Shown here one piece after another: positions 39,669 through 48,860 of a DNA stretch of 64,000 nt. The position numbers and the translations under genes are program-made. Within the stretch, counting starts at the first letter, position 1. Each line of letters starts with the position of its first letter. This stretch comes from CAWFGW01 sp963815495 (GTDB taxonomy: Bacteria; Bacteroidota; Bacteroidia; Cytophagales; JAAEPT01): positions 62,001-126,000 of the forward strand of contig CAWFGW010000008.1 in the NCBI GenBank assembly GCA_963815495.1. The letters are read 5' to 3'. The notes below the pieces were generated by a model. The model was not told where the DNA came from, searched no databases, and was given only the letters and a program-made list of their open reading frames with translations.

Positions 39669-41518
39669 TTAATCCCTAATAATTTTATAAATAGCTGTAT
39701 ATGAACCAGTTTCAATTGTAAGAATATATACCCCAGCATTCAAATAAGCACCCGCTCGTAAACTTCCTGAGCCATTTCCTTCTTCTACTTCGAAACCTGT
39801 TAAATCGGTTATCCTGTAATTAAGTTTACTGAAGGAGTTAATTTTAAACCCTTCGCTACTAAATGGGTTGGGATAAACTTCTAGTTCTGTTTTAATTGAT
39901 GATGCTGTAGAAGTTACCAAATCACTAAACACCAAATAGTTAAGGTTTGTATAATCCGTATCGAACACAATTTTCATGATATGTTCACCTGCAGAAAGAC
40001 TTATGTCCTCCAATAAAACAGTTTCCCAAATTTGCCAACCACCGGTATTGGGTACTGCAATTGGACCTGTAATGTCTTTCTCATCCATTTCTATATGAAA
40101 CACTCCCCCATCACCGTCTTTTGCAACAGCGAAGCTTCAAATTATAGTCGCTAGTATTCGCCACATTTACCGTGTATTCTACCCATTCTCCTCTTAAGGT
40201 GTATCCTAAATTGAATCCTCCTCGGCTCATCAGTACACACTTCAATGTCGACTTCATCATTTCTAAGCGTTCCTCCACCCTGATTGCCGTTGGAATTTGC
40301 TTCATGGTAAGCTATTCCTTCTCCACCTAAGTCATATTCCTCTGCCTCTATTCGACCAGGAATATGATGAGCCGTGCTGTTAAATGGTGATTGCGGTATA
40401 TTCACATGTATGTTGATACTGGCACTAGACTCTTTCCCTTCATTATCTTTAGCAACTACCCGAATAGTGTAATCACCAGCAGAGGTGGCTGTCCATGTAG
40501 ACACATATGGAGAATTTAGTGTGCTACTAATTAGTTTATCATTTTCATAAAAATTCACCATGGCGATTGTCCCATCTTCATCGGTAGCATTTGCTGAAAT
40601 TGTTACTTCTTCTCCTATTTCCATGGTTAAATTAGTTTGTGGGTTGGTAATAGTCACTGTCGGAAAACCACTTCCAAGGTTTAGCAGCTCGGCCATTTTT
40701 TCAGCATAACGCTCACCAAGAATTTGATACCCCTCTCTTGTAAAATGTAGTGTATAGTTGGCTTCAACCAAGCCTGGGCAACCTGCAGCAGAAATGACAT
40801 GGGCATTGGGAATGGAAGCTGCGGTTTGGGCTACAGCAGCATTACGCCATCCTAAATCACCACCTTGTTCGGTAGTTAATAACTCCCCCATCAAAAAAGG
40901 GACTTCTGCTGCGTTAAGATTTAAGTCTTGAATAATATCTTGATATACTTTTTTAACCTGACTTGACCAGTTGTTGTTGTTATAATCAGCTTCTCCCTGA
41001 TGAAATAAAATGCCTTTGATAACGCCTTTCTGTTTCGCCACCTCGCCCATTTCAATTATTCGGTTATACAAATCTCCGCCATATTGGTCGAGGTATTGAA
41101 TCCACCATTCATTGTTATTTCGTGCCTGAGAAATGAAATTATCTTTAGTAGACTTATCAAATAAACTGATGCTTTGCCCTCCAATCGAAATGTTAGTAAC
41201 CGCAATGGTGATGTTTTGTGGCATTAACTCCAGCATTTTTCTTCCAAAAAAATCACTTGGCCCCATTTGAGAAGCACTGTGCCCCAGTGGGGGCACTGCT
41301 GGATAAAATTGTCCTACTTGCTGCCCTGAATGGTTCGCTGCTCGCAAGACTTGAAAGCGTGTATCCACTGTTCTGTCCGCTTCTATTACTGCACCTTGAC
41401 CAGACATGTTTGATTGGCCAAAACAAAGGTATATATGAAAATTTGGATCTTGGGAAAAGGAATGTGTTATAGAAAATAATAATGCAAAGAGGAATACTAA
41501 TAGCTTTTTTTGAGGCAT
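39669..41518 (-). pseudogene. CE6 acetyl esterase with Big_7, CBM6 and T9SS tail, broken by two frameshifts
   Basis: The first frame (41518 to about 40215) encodes a signal peptide (ending SFSQ), a CE6/SASA domain (CFGQSNMSG nucleophile Ser, HQGEADY), Big_7 and the start of a CBM6 type b (to VCTDE). The CBM6 then continues in a second frame (RGGFNLGYTLRGEW to YNLKLR, about 40225-40135) and in a third (AKDGDGG, HIEMDEKD) through the T9SS tail at 39669. Both breaks fit single-base insertions, near 40218-40225 and at about 40128; neither is in a homopolymer. The catalytic domain is intact, but as read the protein loses its sorting tail and would not be exported by T9SS. Paralogue of the intact CE6 at 10510-12813. 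Confidence 0.82.
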
Positions 41519-41550
41519 TTTAAATGGTTTTTAATGTATAACTACTATTA

Positions 41551-41578
41551 CTACTCTTCAGAAACCTTTTTGTAATCA
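41551..41578 (-). promoter_or_regulatory. Near-match ECF-type element upstream of second CE6 gene
   Basis: Minus-strand TGATTAC (41578-41572, one mismatch), 17 bases starting AAAAAGG, GTAG (41554-41551) then TAA. It lies about 33 bases before the ATG at 41518. Confidence 0.5.
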
Positions 41579-41610
41579 TTTTCTAATAATATTTTAATGA
41601 CATCCTACAG

Positions 41611-41647
41611 AAAAACAATAAATGCCCTAGTTACAGCTAGGACATTT
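41611..41647 (-). terminator. Intrinsic terminator after GH43 gene
   Basis: Eleven-base-pair stem with one G-T pair (41620-41630 with 41637-41647), 6-base loop, then a T-rich stretch on the minus strand. It closes the three-gene GH43-GH10-GH43 operon. Confidence 0.8.
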
Positions 41648-41663
41648 ATATGTGTAACCCGCG

Positions 41664-44600
41664 TCATTCCTGCTTCACAATTTTGATAGTTTTTACTCCT
41701 TTGTTATTATAAATCGTAAGAAAATAGGTGCCTCTAATAAGTTCTTTACCAATTTCTTCTGCATTTTTCGCACTACTCCCTTCTTTGACAACTACCCCAC
41801 TGATGTTGGTGAGGGTATAATAGTAAGGCTCATCGAAGTCGATTTTTAAACCTCCCGATGAAAATGGGTTAGGATACACATGGAAATTTTCCTTCATGGA
41901 AGAATTATTTCCAGTAACCAAATCCACAAACTGTACATAGTTGAGGTTTGTATAATCAGTATCGAACACGATTTTCATGATGTGTTCTCCTGCTGTGAGG
42001 CTTATGTCTTCTAGTTTGACCGTTTCCCATACCTGCCATCCACCGGTGTTAGGTACTGCGATTGGGCCAGTAATATCTACATCGTCCATCTCAATATGGA
42101 ATAAACCACCATCACCGTCTTTTGCCAAGCGAAGGTCTAAATCATAGTTACCAGTATTGGCCACATTCACCGTGTATTCTAACCACTCTCCTGTTAAGGT
42201 ATAACCTAAGTTAAAACCACCACCTGCATCAGTACACACTTCTATGTCCACTTCATCATCTCTGAAAGTGCCAGTTCCCTGATTGCCATTCATATTGGCT
42301 TCATGATAAGCTAATCCTTCGCCACCTAAGTCATATTCCTCTGCCTCAATTTTACCTGGAATCTGATGAGCAGTGCTGTTAAATGGTTCTTGTATAAACT
42401 CCTCCTCCAAGGTAAAAGTCACATAATTTAAGTTCACATAATCGGTAGCTCCAATGGTCAAACGCATCACTTTTTCGCCTGGCATTAGTACGATGTCGTC
42501 TACCGTGACTGTTTGCCATACTTGCCATCCTGTGGTGTTTGGAATGGCTATATCAGTGGCAATTGCTTCACTATCCATCGTTACTGAAACGGTTCTATCA
42601 GTACCATTCACTGCAGAACGAATGTCTAATGAATAACGACCTGGTTTAGTCACATTCACAGTATATTCAAGCCACTCGCCAGCACTTGTCCAACCTAAGT
42701 TGTATCCAGCACCTGTATCTGTACAATTTTCAAGGTCCACATCTTCATCATCTCTGAAGGTAACATCAGTTTCGCTACCAGGGGTGTCATCCATATACGC
42801 TGAGCCATTTCCACCGACATCAAACTCCTCTAATTGAATAGTGCCTGGGATGGGGTGAGCCGTGCCCCCATAAGGTGCTTGAGGCACATTGACTCGGATG
42901 GTGAGGGTGGCCTCTGCAGTTTTACCCTGACTATCAGTAAGTACTGCTCGTAAATTGTACTTTCCAACTACCGCATTCGTGATCGTGTAAGTATAAGGAG
43001 CTGTTGTGCTGGTACTCAATAAAGTTGTTCCGTTATAAAATTTTATATTGGAGACGGTGCCGTTAGGAACACTCGCTGTAGCAGTTAGTTCGATGTTGTC
43101 TCCTTCTTCAAAACTATCTGTGGATTTAGGACTAGTAAATGCTACGGTAGATCCAACACTCATTGCTTCGGTAATATTTGCACCTACTCGGAAGTAGTCA
43201 AAGTCCACGTAACCACCACTCGATTGCGTGGCATAACTAAACAAACCAAAACGATACCCCGTGAAGTGTTCTAAATCAAAATCGAGATCTGTTTTACTAC
43301 CAAATGCAGTCCAGGAAGTTCCATTCAGGCTATAAAAAAAATGTACATCATCAACCCGGTTAGTGAAATCAAAATCGAGTCGTAAGTAAACCGTATTCTG
43401 ATTAATTGGAACACTAGCCAATTCAGTATGGTTAGCATTAAACCCTTTTCCTTGTGCTCGTACAATTGTTTTGTTTCCACCAGACATCTTCACGCCTATC
43501 CAACCATAATTGTTTTGTAAAGCGACTAGTCCTGCATAGTCTCCATTTTTCATCCCAGATACATCCAAGGCAACGTAACCACTACTTTTTGGACCAAATG
43601 TGCGTTGTGTTAAGGTATTCGTTGTTTTTAATACATTCGCATCCGTTCGCTCATTCGTCAGTCTTAAAAAGCCAGGTTTTTGGCTAAGAGACCAATAGTT
43701 GTTCTGAGGGTTGTGGTTCCATTGCCATTGTAGTTTCAAAGGAGCCGCAGTATTGAATTCATCCGAATCAATCAGGCCTTTTAAATTTCCTACTCCTTTT
43801 GGTATATTAATCGTAGCTGGAACTTGACCATTCACTCCTACTGTTGGCCAACCTGCATTCCATGTTACAGGCATTAAATCAGGAATTCGACCTAAGGCGC
43901 CATGATCATGAAAAAACATGGCAAACCACTTTCCATCAGGAGTATCAATGTATTCGCCTTGAGCGGAACCTATTGATGATTGGAAAACGACCCTTCCTTC
44001 ATAGTTACCGTCAATGGTGTTGGAACGATGTAAAATTTGTGTCCTCCCTTTTCCTGAAGGCCAACAGATGTTGGACACATAATACATTCCATTGATCTTT
44101 TGGATTCGTGTTCCTTCAGCAGTAAGAATAAAATTGCTTCCCGCAACAGAAGAGGCTTTATTGATAATTACTTTGTTAATCCCTCCTGGTTGTTCTCCTG
44201 TTAAGTCAGGACGTAATTCGGTGAGTTGGATGTTATCATGACCATATGCGATGAAAACTCTATTGTTATCAAACAAAATAGAATGATCGTGATAAACTTT
44301 GTTTAAGGTGATGGTTGTCCATGGACCGTTTTCGATATCTGCGGTGTGATAGATGTATGTCTTACCAGTGGTATATGAAAATGAACTTACATAAAAACGA
44401 TTATTATGATAATTAATACTACTTGCCCATGTGCCTCCACTATAGGCTTCTTTTCCATTGGCTAAATTGAGGTTGTCGTTGCTAGCCATAATCGGATAGC
44501 AGTAATTCACTAATTCCCAATTCACCAAATCGGTGGATTTCATGATAGGTAAACCTGGATTAAAATACATGGTGGTACTACTCATGTAATAGGTGTCTCC

Positions 44601-44756
44601 AACCCGCACAAAATCTGGATCAGGTACATCGGTATATAAAATTGGATTAGTCGCATTTTGAGCAACTACCGAAAGGTTAAAAAAGATAAGAAAAAGAATA
44701 GAGGCTGAAATAATCAGCCTCTGAATCCTTATTTTTTTTGTGATCAATACGTTCAT
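41664..44756 (-). CDS. GH43 beta-xylosidase/arabinofuranosidase with C-terminal sandwich domain, Big_7, two CBM6 and T9SS tail
   Basis: 1030 residues. Export signal (about 1-33), GH43 propeller (about 34-320): base Asp in YTDVPDPDFVRVGDTYY, followed by WASSINYHNNRFYVSSF, YHDHSILFDNNRVFIAYG and an acid-region Glu in ILTAEGTRIQKINGMYY. A concanavalin-like sandwich domain (about 335-530) follows, as in the beta-xylosidase branch of GH43 (subfamily 12-like). Then Big_7 (535-625), CBM6 type a (625-770), CBM6 type b (795-945) and a tail ending KIVKQE. It overlaps the upstream GH10 stop by four bases. Its CBM6 pair is almost identical in DNA to those of the two genes upstream. Confidence 0.88.
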   Translation of the reverse strand: MNVLITKKIRIQRLIISASILFLIFFNLSVVAQNATNPILYTDVPDPDFVRVGDTYYMSSTTMYFNPGLPIMKSTDLVNWELVNYCYPIMASNDNLNLANGKEAYSGGTWASSINYHNNRFYVSSFSYTTGKTYIYHTADIENGPWTTITLNKVYHDHSILFDNNRVFIAYGHDNIQLTELRPDLTGEQPGGINKVIINKASSVAGSNFILTAEGTRIQKINGMYYVSNICWPSGKGRTQILHRSNTIDGNYEGRVVFQSSIGSAQGEYIDTPDGKWFAMFFHDHGALGRIPDLMPVTWNAGWPTVGVNGQVPATINIPKGVGNLKGLIDSDEFNTAAPLKLQWQWNHNPQNNYWSLSQKPGFLRLTNERTDANVLKTTNTLTQRTFGPKSSGYVALDVSGMKNGDYAGLVALQNNYGWIGVKMSGGNKTIVRAQGKGFNANHTELASVPINQNTVYLRLDFDFTNRVDDVHFFYSLNGTSWTAFGSKTDLDFDLEHFTGYRFGLFSYATQSSGGYVDFDYFRVGANITEAMSVGSTVAFTSPKSTDSFEEGDNIELTATASVPNGTVSNIKFYNGTTLLSTSTTAPYTYTITNAVVGKYNLRAVLTDSQGKTAEATLTIRVNVPQAPYGGTAHPIPGTIQLEEFDVGGNGSAYMDDTPGSETDVTFRDDEDVDLENCTDTGAGYNLGWTSAGEWLEYTVNVTKPGRYSLDIRSAVNGTDRTVSVTMDSEAIATDIAIPNTTGWQVWQTVTVDDIVLMPGEKVMRLTIGATDYVNLNYVTFTLEEEFIQEPFNSTAHQIPGKIEAEEYDLGGEGLAYHEANMNGNQGTGTFRDDEVDIEVCTDAGGGFNLGYTLTGEWLEYTVNVANTGNYDLDLRLAKDGDGGLFHIEMDDVDITGPIAVPNTGGWQVWETVKLEDISLTAGEHIMKIVFDTDYTNLNYVQFVDLVTGNNSSMKENFHVYPNPFSSGGLKIDFDEPYYYTLTNISGVVVKEGSSAKNAEEIGKELIRGTYFLTIYNNKGVKTIKIVKQE

Positions 44757-47700
44757 TGTTTCACTATTTTATGATTAAATGCACCATTTTCATTTCTAAC
44801 TGTGAGAATGTAGGTACCACTTGACAAATCAACCCCAATAGATTGATCATTAGAAGAATAACCTTCTTCAACACGTAGTCCAGTTAAATCAGTGATTTCA
44901 TACTCAAAAGCAGTCGTGCTTTTTATATGGAATCCATTTGATCCAAATGGATTTGGATATACCGCATTAGCCAACGCTTCAGAAGTGCTAAGCCCTGTAA
45001 CCAAATCAATAAATGTTACATAGTTAAGGTTGGTGTAATCAGTATCAAACACAATTTTCATGATGTGTTCTCCTGCAGTGAGGCTTAGGTCTTCTAATTT
45101 GACCGTTTCCCATACTTGCCATCCACCTGTATTCGGTACTGCGATTGGGCCAGTAATATCTACCTCATCCATCTCAATATGGAATAAACCACCATCACCG
45201 TCTTTTGCCAAGCGAAGGTCTAAATCATAATTACCAGTATTGGCCACATTCACCGTGTACTCCAACCACTCTCCTGTTAAGGTATAACCTAAATTAAAAC
45301 CACCACCTGCATCAGTACACACTTCTATGTCGACCTCATCATCTCTGAAAGTACCGTTTCCTTGATTGCCATTCATATTGGCTTCATGATAAGCTAATCC
45401 TTCCCCTCCTAAATCGTATTCCTCGGCTTCAATTTTACCTGGAATCTGATGAGCAGTGCTGTTAAATGGTTCTTGTATAAACTCCTCCTCCAAGGTAAAA
45501 GTCACATAATTTAAGTTCACATAATCGGTAGCTCCAATGGTCAAACGCATCACTTTTTCGCCTGGCATTAGTACGATGTCATCTACCGTGACTGTTTGCC
45601 ATACTTGCCATCCTGTGGTGTTTGGAATGGCTATATCAGTGGCAATTGCTTCACCATCCATCGTTACTGAAACGGTTCTATCAGTACCATTCACTGCAGA
45701 ACGAATGTCTAATGAATAACGACCTGGTTTAGTCACATTCACAGTATATTCAAGCCACTCGCCAGCACTTGTCCAACCTAAGTTGTATCCAGCACCTGTA
45801 TCTGTACAATTTTCAAGGTCCACATCTTCATCATCTCTGAAGGTAACATCAGTTTCGCTACCAGGGGTGTCATCCATATACGCTGAGCCATTTCCACCGA
45901 CATCAAACTCCTCTAATTGAATAGTGCCTGGGATGGGGTGAGCCGTGCCCCCATAAGGTGCTTGAGGCACATTGACACGAATGGTTACAGTTGCTTCAAC
46001 TTCATTTCCCTCATTATCTGTTGCAACCACTCTGATTTGATGTTCACCCAGCGTTGCATCACTCCATGTATATGTATAAGGAGACGTGTTATCGGTGTTT
46101 AACAAAGTAGTTCCATCATAGAACTTTAGGTTTGCAATTGTTCCGTCTCCATCGGTAGCGGTAGCTGATAATATAATTTCATCTTCTGTAGTAAATAAAT
46201 CCCCAAAAACAGGTGAGGTAATGGCTAAACTAATTTGCCCGGTATTGGTACATCCTTCTGTCGGACACATTGGATATCCCACATCATTTCTTCCATTCAT
46301 GTAATTTTTTAACCATGCACCTGCGGCTCTGTCTTGTCCGTTTTCAAGCGTGAAACCTGTACCCGTTACCCATGTTCTGCCGAGTACGTGGCCCCACCAA
46401 GTAATCCCCTTTACATCAGGATGCTCCCAAAATTCAGGAAAATGGGTCTGAAAACTTGCTAATTGCTGTTGTTCATTGTTATTGCTATCATTACCTCCAG
46501 CTAGGTCAAGCTCTGTAACATATACGGGAACCCCTCCACGAGCCATTCTACTACAATCTTGTGAAATGCGACCAGCAGGTTGACGATCTACACTAAACCA
46601 GTGTGCTTGTGTACCAAATCCGTCAATTAACCCACGGTCTCTTAAGGCTCTTACTAATTTTAGCATTTCATCAATTGCTTGATTGTTACCTTCTAGTCCG
46701 TAATCGTTTAATACTAATTTCGTGTTAGGGAAAATTCTTCGTGCTTCAGTAAACAGCCATATTTGCCATCCAAAATCATCAATAGCAGTGTTGGTTTTTC
46801 CACTAAATTTATCACGCATTTGTTGGTTGGCTTGCTGATGGGTATATAACTGTTCATTTAATACATCTATTTGATCTATTCTTGGATAACGTTGAGCAAT
46901 TCCTTCCATGAATTCTACCAGTTCAGCTCGTGCGTCTGCAGTGCTAACACTATTCTGAAATAGCCAATTCGGGTATTGGGAAGCCCACATCGCTGCATGC
47001 CATCTAAACATGATTTTTCTATCCATGGCCGCTTTATAAGCTGCATCTGCACCACCCCAATTCATAACACCACGTGTACCTTCAATTGACCCCCACTTAC
47101 AAGCATTCTCTGCACTTATACCATTAAAATAGGGATCCCAGTTTCCTATAAGTTCGTACTGATGTAAACCTGCCATGTATTTACCTTTACACGCAGCAAG
47201 ACCCTGAGAAGGCATATCATTATTGCCAACGTTTATAATTACACCTACAGAGGTGAAAGTTACTCCACTACTATTAGTTGTACGTGCTGTAATTCTATAT
47301 TCACCCGCTGGCACACAACCCCAAATATATTTATAGGTATTGTTTGTATGAACACTTGTTTCACCCAACTTAGCTCCATTGCTAAAGAATTCTACTTTAG
47401 TAACCGTTCCGTTATTGGCCGACTTACCAATATCTGTGGCATAGACATGAATTTCAACATCTGTACCAGCCTTAAAGTAAGCATTGCTAAATGGCATTGT
47501 GACTACTGACGAAGGTGGGTAAGTTTGTGCATGGGTTATATGCGATTGAAAAACCAGAATCAAACTTAGGCACAGTAGCCATAACCTTAAATTATTTATA
47601 CTTTTTAATGCTCTTTCCATAATGCTTATTTTTTAACAATTTTATGTATTGATTTACTGTTATTTACTTGAACAACAAGTACATATATCCCTGTTGGGAG

Positions 47701-48860
47701 TTCTGTACCTATTTTTACTTTGTTATTCGCTATTCCCTTCTCAACGGTATTACCAAGTATGTCTACGATTTCATAATCAAACTCATGTCCGTTTTCTTGA
47801 ATGGTAAAACCTTCACTATTAAAAGGATTTGGGTAAATATTACCCATGGTATTATTAGAACGATTTAGTCCAGTCACTAAATCCACAAACTGTACATAGT
47901 TCAGGTTGGTGTAATCAGTATCGAACACGATTTTCATGATGTGTTCTCCTGCTGTGAGGCTTATGTCTTCTAGTTTGACCGTTTCCCATACCTGCCATCC
48001 ACCGGTGTTAGGTACTGCGATTGGGCCAGTAATATCTACATCGTCCATCTCAATATGGAATAAACCACCATCACCGTCTTTAGCCAAGCGAAGGTCTAAA
48101 TCATAGTTACCAGTATTGGTCACATTCACCGTGTACTCCAACCACTCTCCTGTTAAGGTATAACCTAAATTAAAACCACCACCTGCATCAGTACACACTT
48201 CTATGTCCACTTCATCATCTCTGAAAGTGCCAGTTCCCTGATTGCCATTCATATTGGCTTCATGATAAGCTAATCCCTTGCCACCTAAGTCATATTCCTC
48301 TGCCTCAATTTTACCTGGAATCTGGTGAGCAGTACTGTTAAATGGTTCTTGTATAAACTCTTCCTCCAAGGTAAAAGTCACATAATTTAAGTTCACATAG
48401 TCGGTAGCTCCAATGGTCAAACGCATCACTTTTTCGCCTGGCATTAGTACGATGTCATCTACCGTGACTGTTTGCCATACTTGCCATCCTGTGGTGTTTG
48501 GAATAGCGACATCGGTGGCAATTGCTTCGCCATCCATCGTTACTGAAACGGTTCTATCCGCACCATTAACAGCCGATCGAATTCCCAATGAATAACGACC
48601 AGGTTTGGTCACATCCACGGTATACTCCACCCACTCGCCAGCACTCGTCCAACCTAAGTTGTATCCAGCACCCACATCCGTACAATTTTCAAGGTCTACG
48701 TCTTCATCGTCTCTAAAAGTCACTGCTGTTTCACTTCCTGGGGTATCATCCAAATAAGCAGAACCATTTCCTCCCACATCAAACTCCTCTAATTGAATAG
48801 TGCCTGGAATGGGGTGAGCCGTGCCCCCATAAGGTGCTTGAGGCACATTGACACGAATGG
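41937..48860 (-). repeat. Three near-identical ~970-bp blocks encoding the CBM6 pair
   Basis: Blocks at about 41937-42905, 45009-45980 and 47885-48860 encode the CBM6 type a plus type b pair of three consecutive genes. The copies at 42400-42900 and 45480-45980 differ at only a few bases; the third is slightly more diverged. The flanking catalytic and tail regions differ. This implies recent duplication or gene conversion of the module. Confidence 0.85.
44753..47620 (-). CDS. GH10 endo-beta-1,4-xylanase with N-terminal Ig-like domain, Big_7, two CBM6 and T9SS tail
   Basis: 955 residues. Signal peptide (about 1-32, ending THAQ); an Ig-like domain (35-135); GH10 barrel (about 140-445) with acid/base Glu in IDVLNEQL (about 252), nucleophile Glu in YVTELDL (about 370), and FRWHAAMW, GTQAHWFS and GITWWGHVLGRTW blocks. 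Then Big_7 (465-560), CBM6 type a (560-705), CBM6 type b (720-875) and a tail ending HKIVKQ. The Gln after the acid/base Glu replaces the common Pro of NEP. Middle gene of the operon: 5 bases after the GH43 upstream and overlapping the one downstream. Confidence 0.92.
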   Translation of the reverse strand: MERALKSINNLRLWLLCLSLILVFQSHITHAQTYPPSSVVTMPFSNAYFKAGTDVEIHVYATDIGKSANNGTVTKVEFFSNGAKLGETSVHTNNTYKYIWGCVPAGEYRITARTTNSSGVTFTSVGVIINVGNNDMPSQGLAACKGKYMAGLHQYELIGNWDPYFNGISAENACKWGSIEGTRGVMNWGGADAAYKAAMDRKIMFRWHAAMWASQYPNWLFQNSVSTADARAELVEFMEGIAQRYPRIDQIDVLNEQLYTHQQANQQMRDKFSGKTNTAIDDFGWQIWLFTEARRIFPNTKLVLNDYGLEGNNQAIDEMLKLVRALRDRGLIDGFGTQAHWFSVDRQPAGRISQDCSRMARGGVPVYVTELDLAGGNDSNNNEQQQLASFQTHFPEFWEHPDVKGITWWGHVLGRTWVTGTGFTLENGQDRAAGAWLKNYMNGRNDVGYPMCPTEGCTNTGQISLAITSPVFGDLFTTEDEIILSATATDGDGTIANLKFYDGTTLLNTDNTSPYTYTWSDATLGEHQIRVVATDNEGNEVEATVTIRVNVPQAPYGGTAHPIPGTIQLEEFDVGGNGSAYMDDTPGSETDVTFRDDEDVDLENCTDTGAGYNLGWTSAGEWLEYTVNVTKPGRYSLDIRSAVNGTDRTVSVTMDGEAIATDIAIPNTTGWQVWQTVTVDDIVLMPGEKVMRLTIGATDYVNLNYVTFTLEEEFIQEPFNSTAHQIPGKIEAEEYDLGGEGLAYHEANMNGNQGNGTFRDDEVDIEVCTDAGGGFNLGYTLTGEWLEYTVNVANTGNYDLDLRLAKDGDGGLFHIEMDEVDITGPIAVPNTGGWQVWETVKLEDLSLTAGEHIMKIVFDTDYTNLNYVTFIDLVTGLSTSEALANAVYPNPFGSNGFHIKSTTAFEYEITDLTGLRVEEGYSSNDQSIGVDLSSGTYILTVRNENGAFNHKIVKQ

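Noticed and set aside
42454..48595. Identical 60-codon frames opposite the CBM6 modules (42454, 45537, 48413)
   Set aside because: Shadows produced by the near-identical CBM6 DNA on the coding strand.
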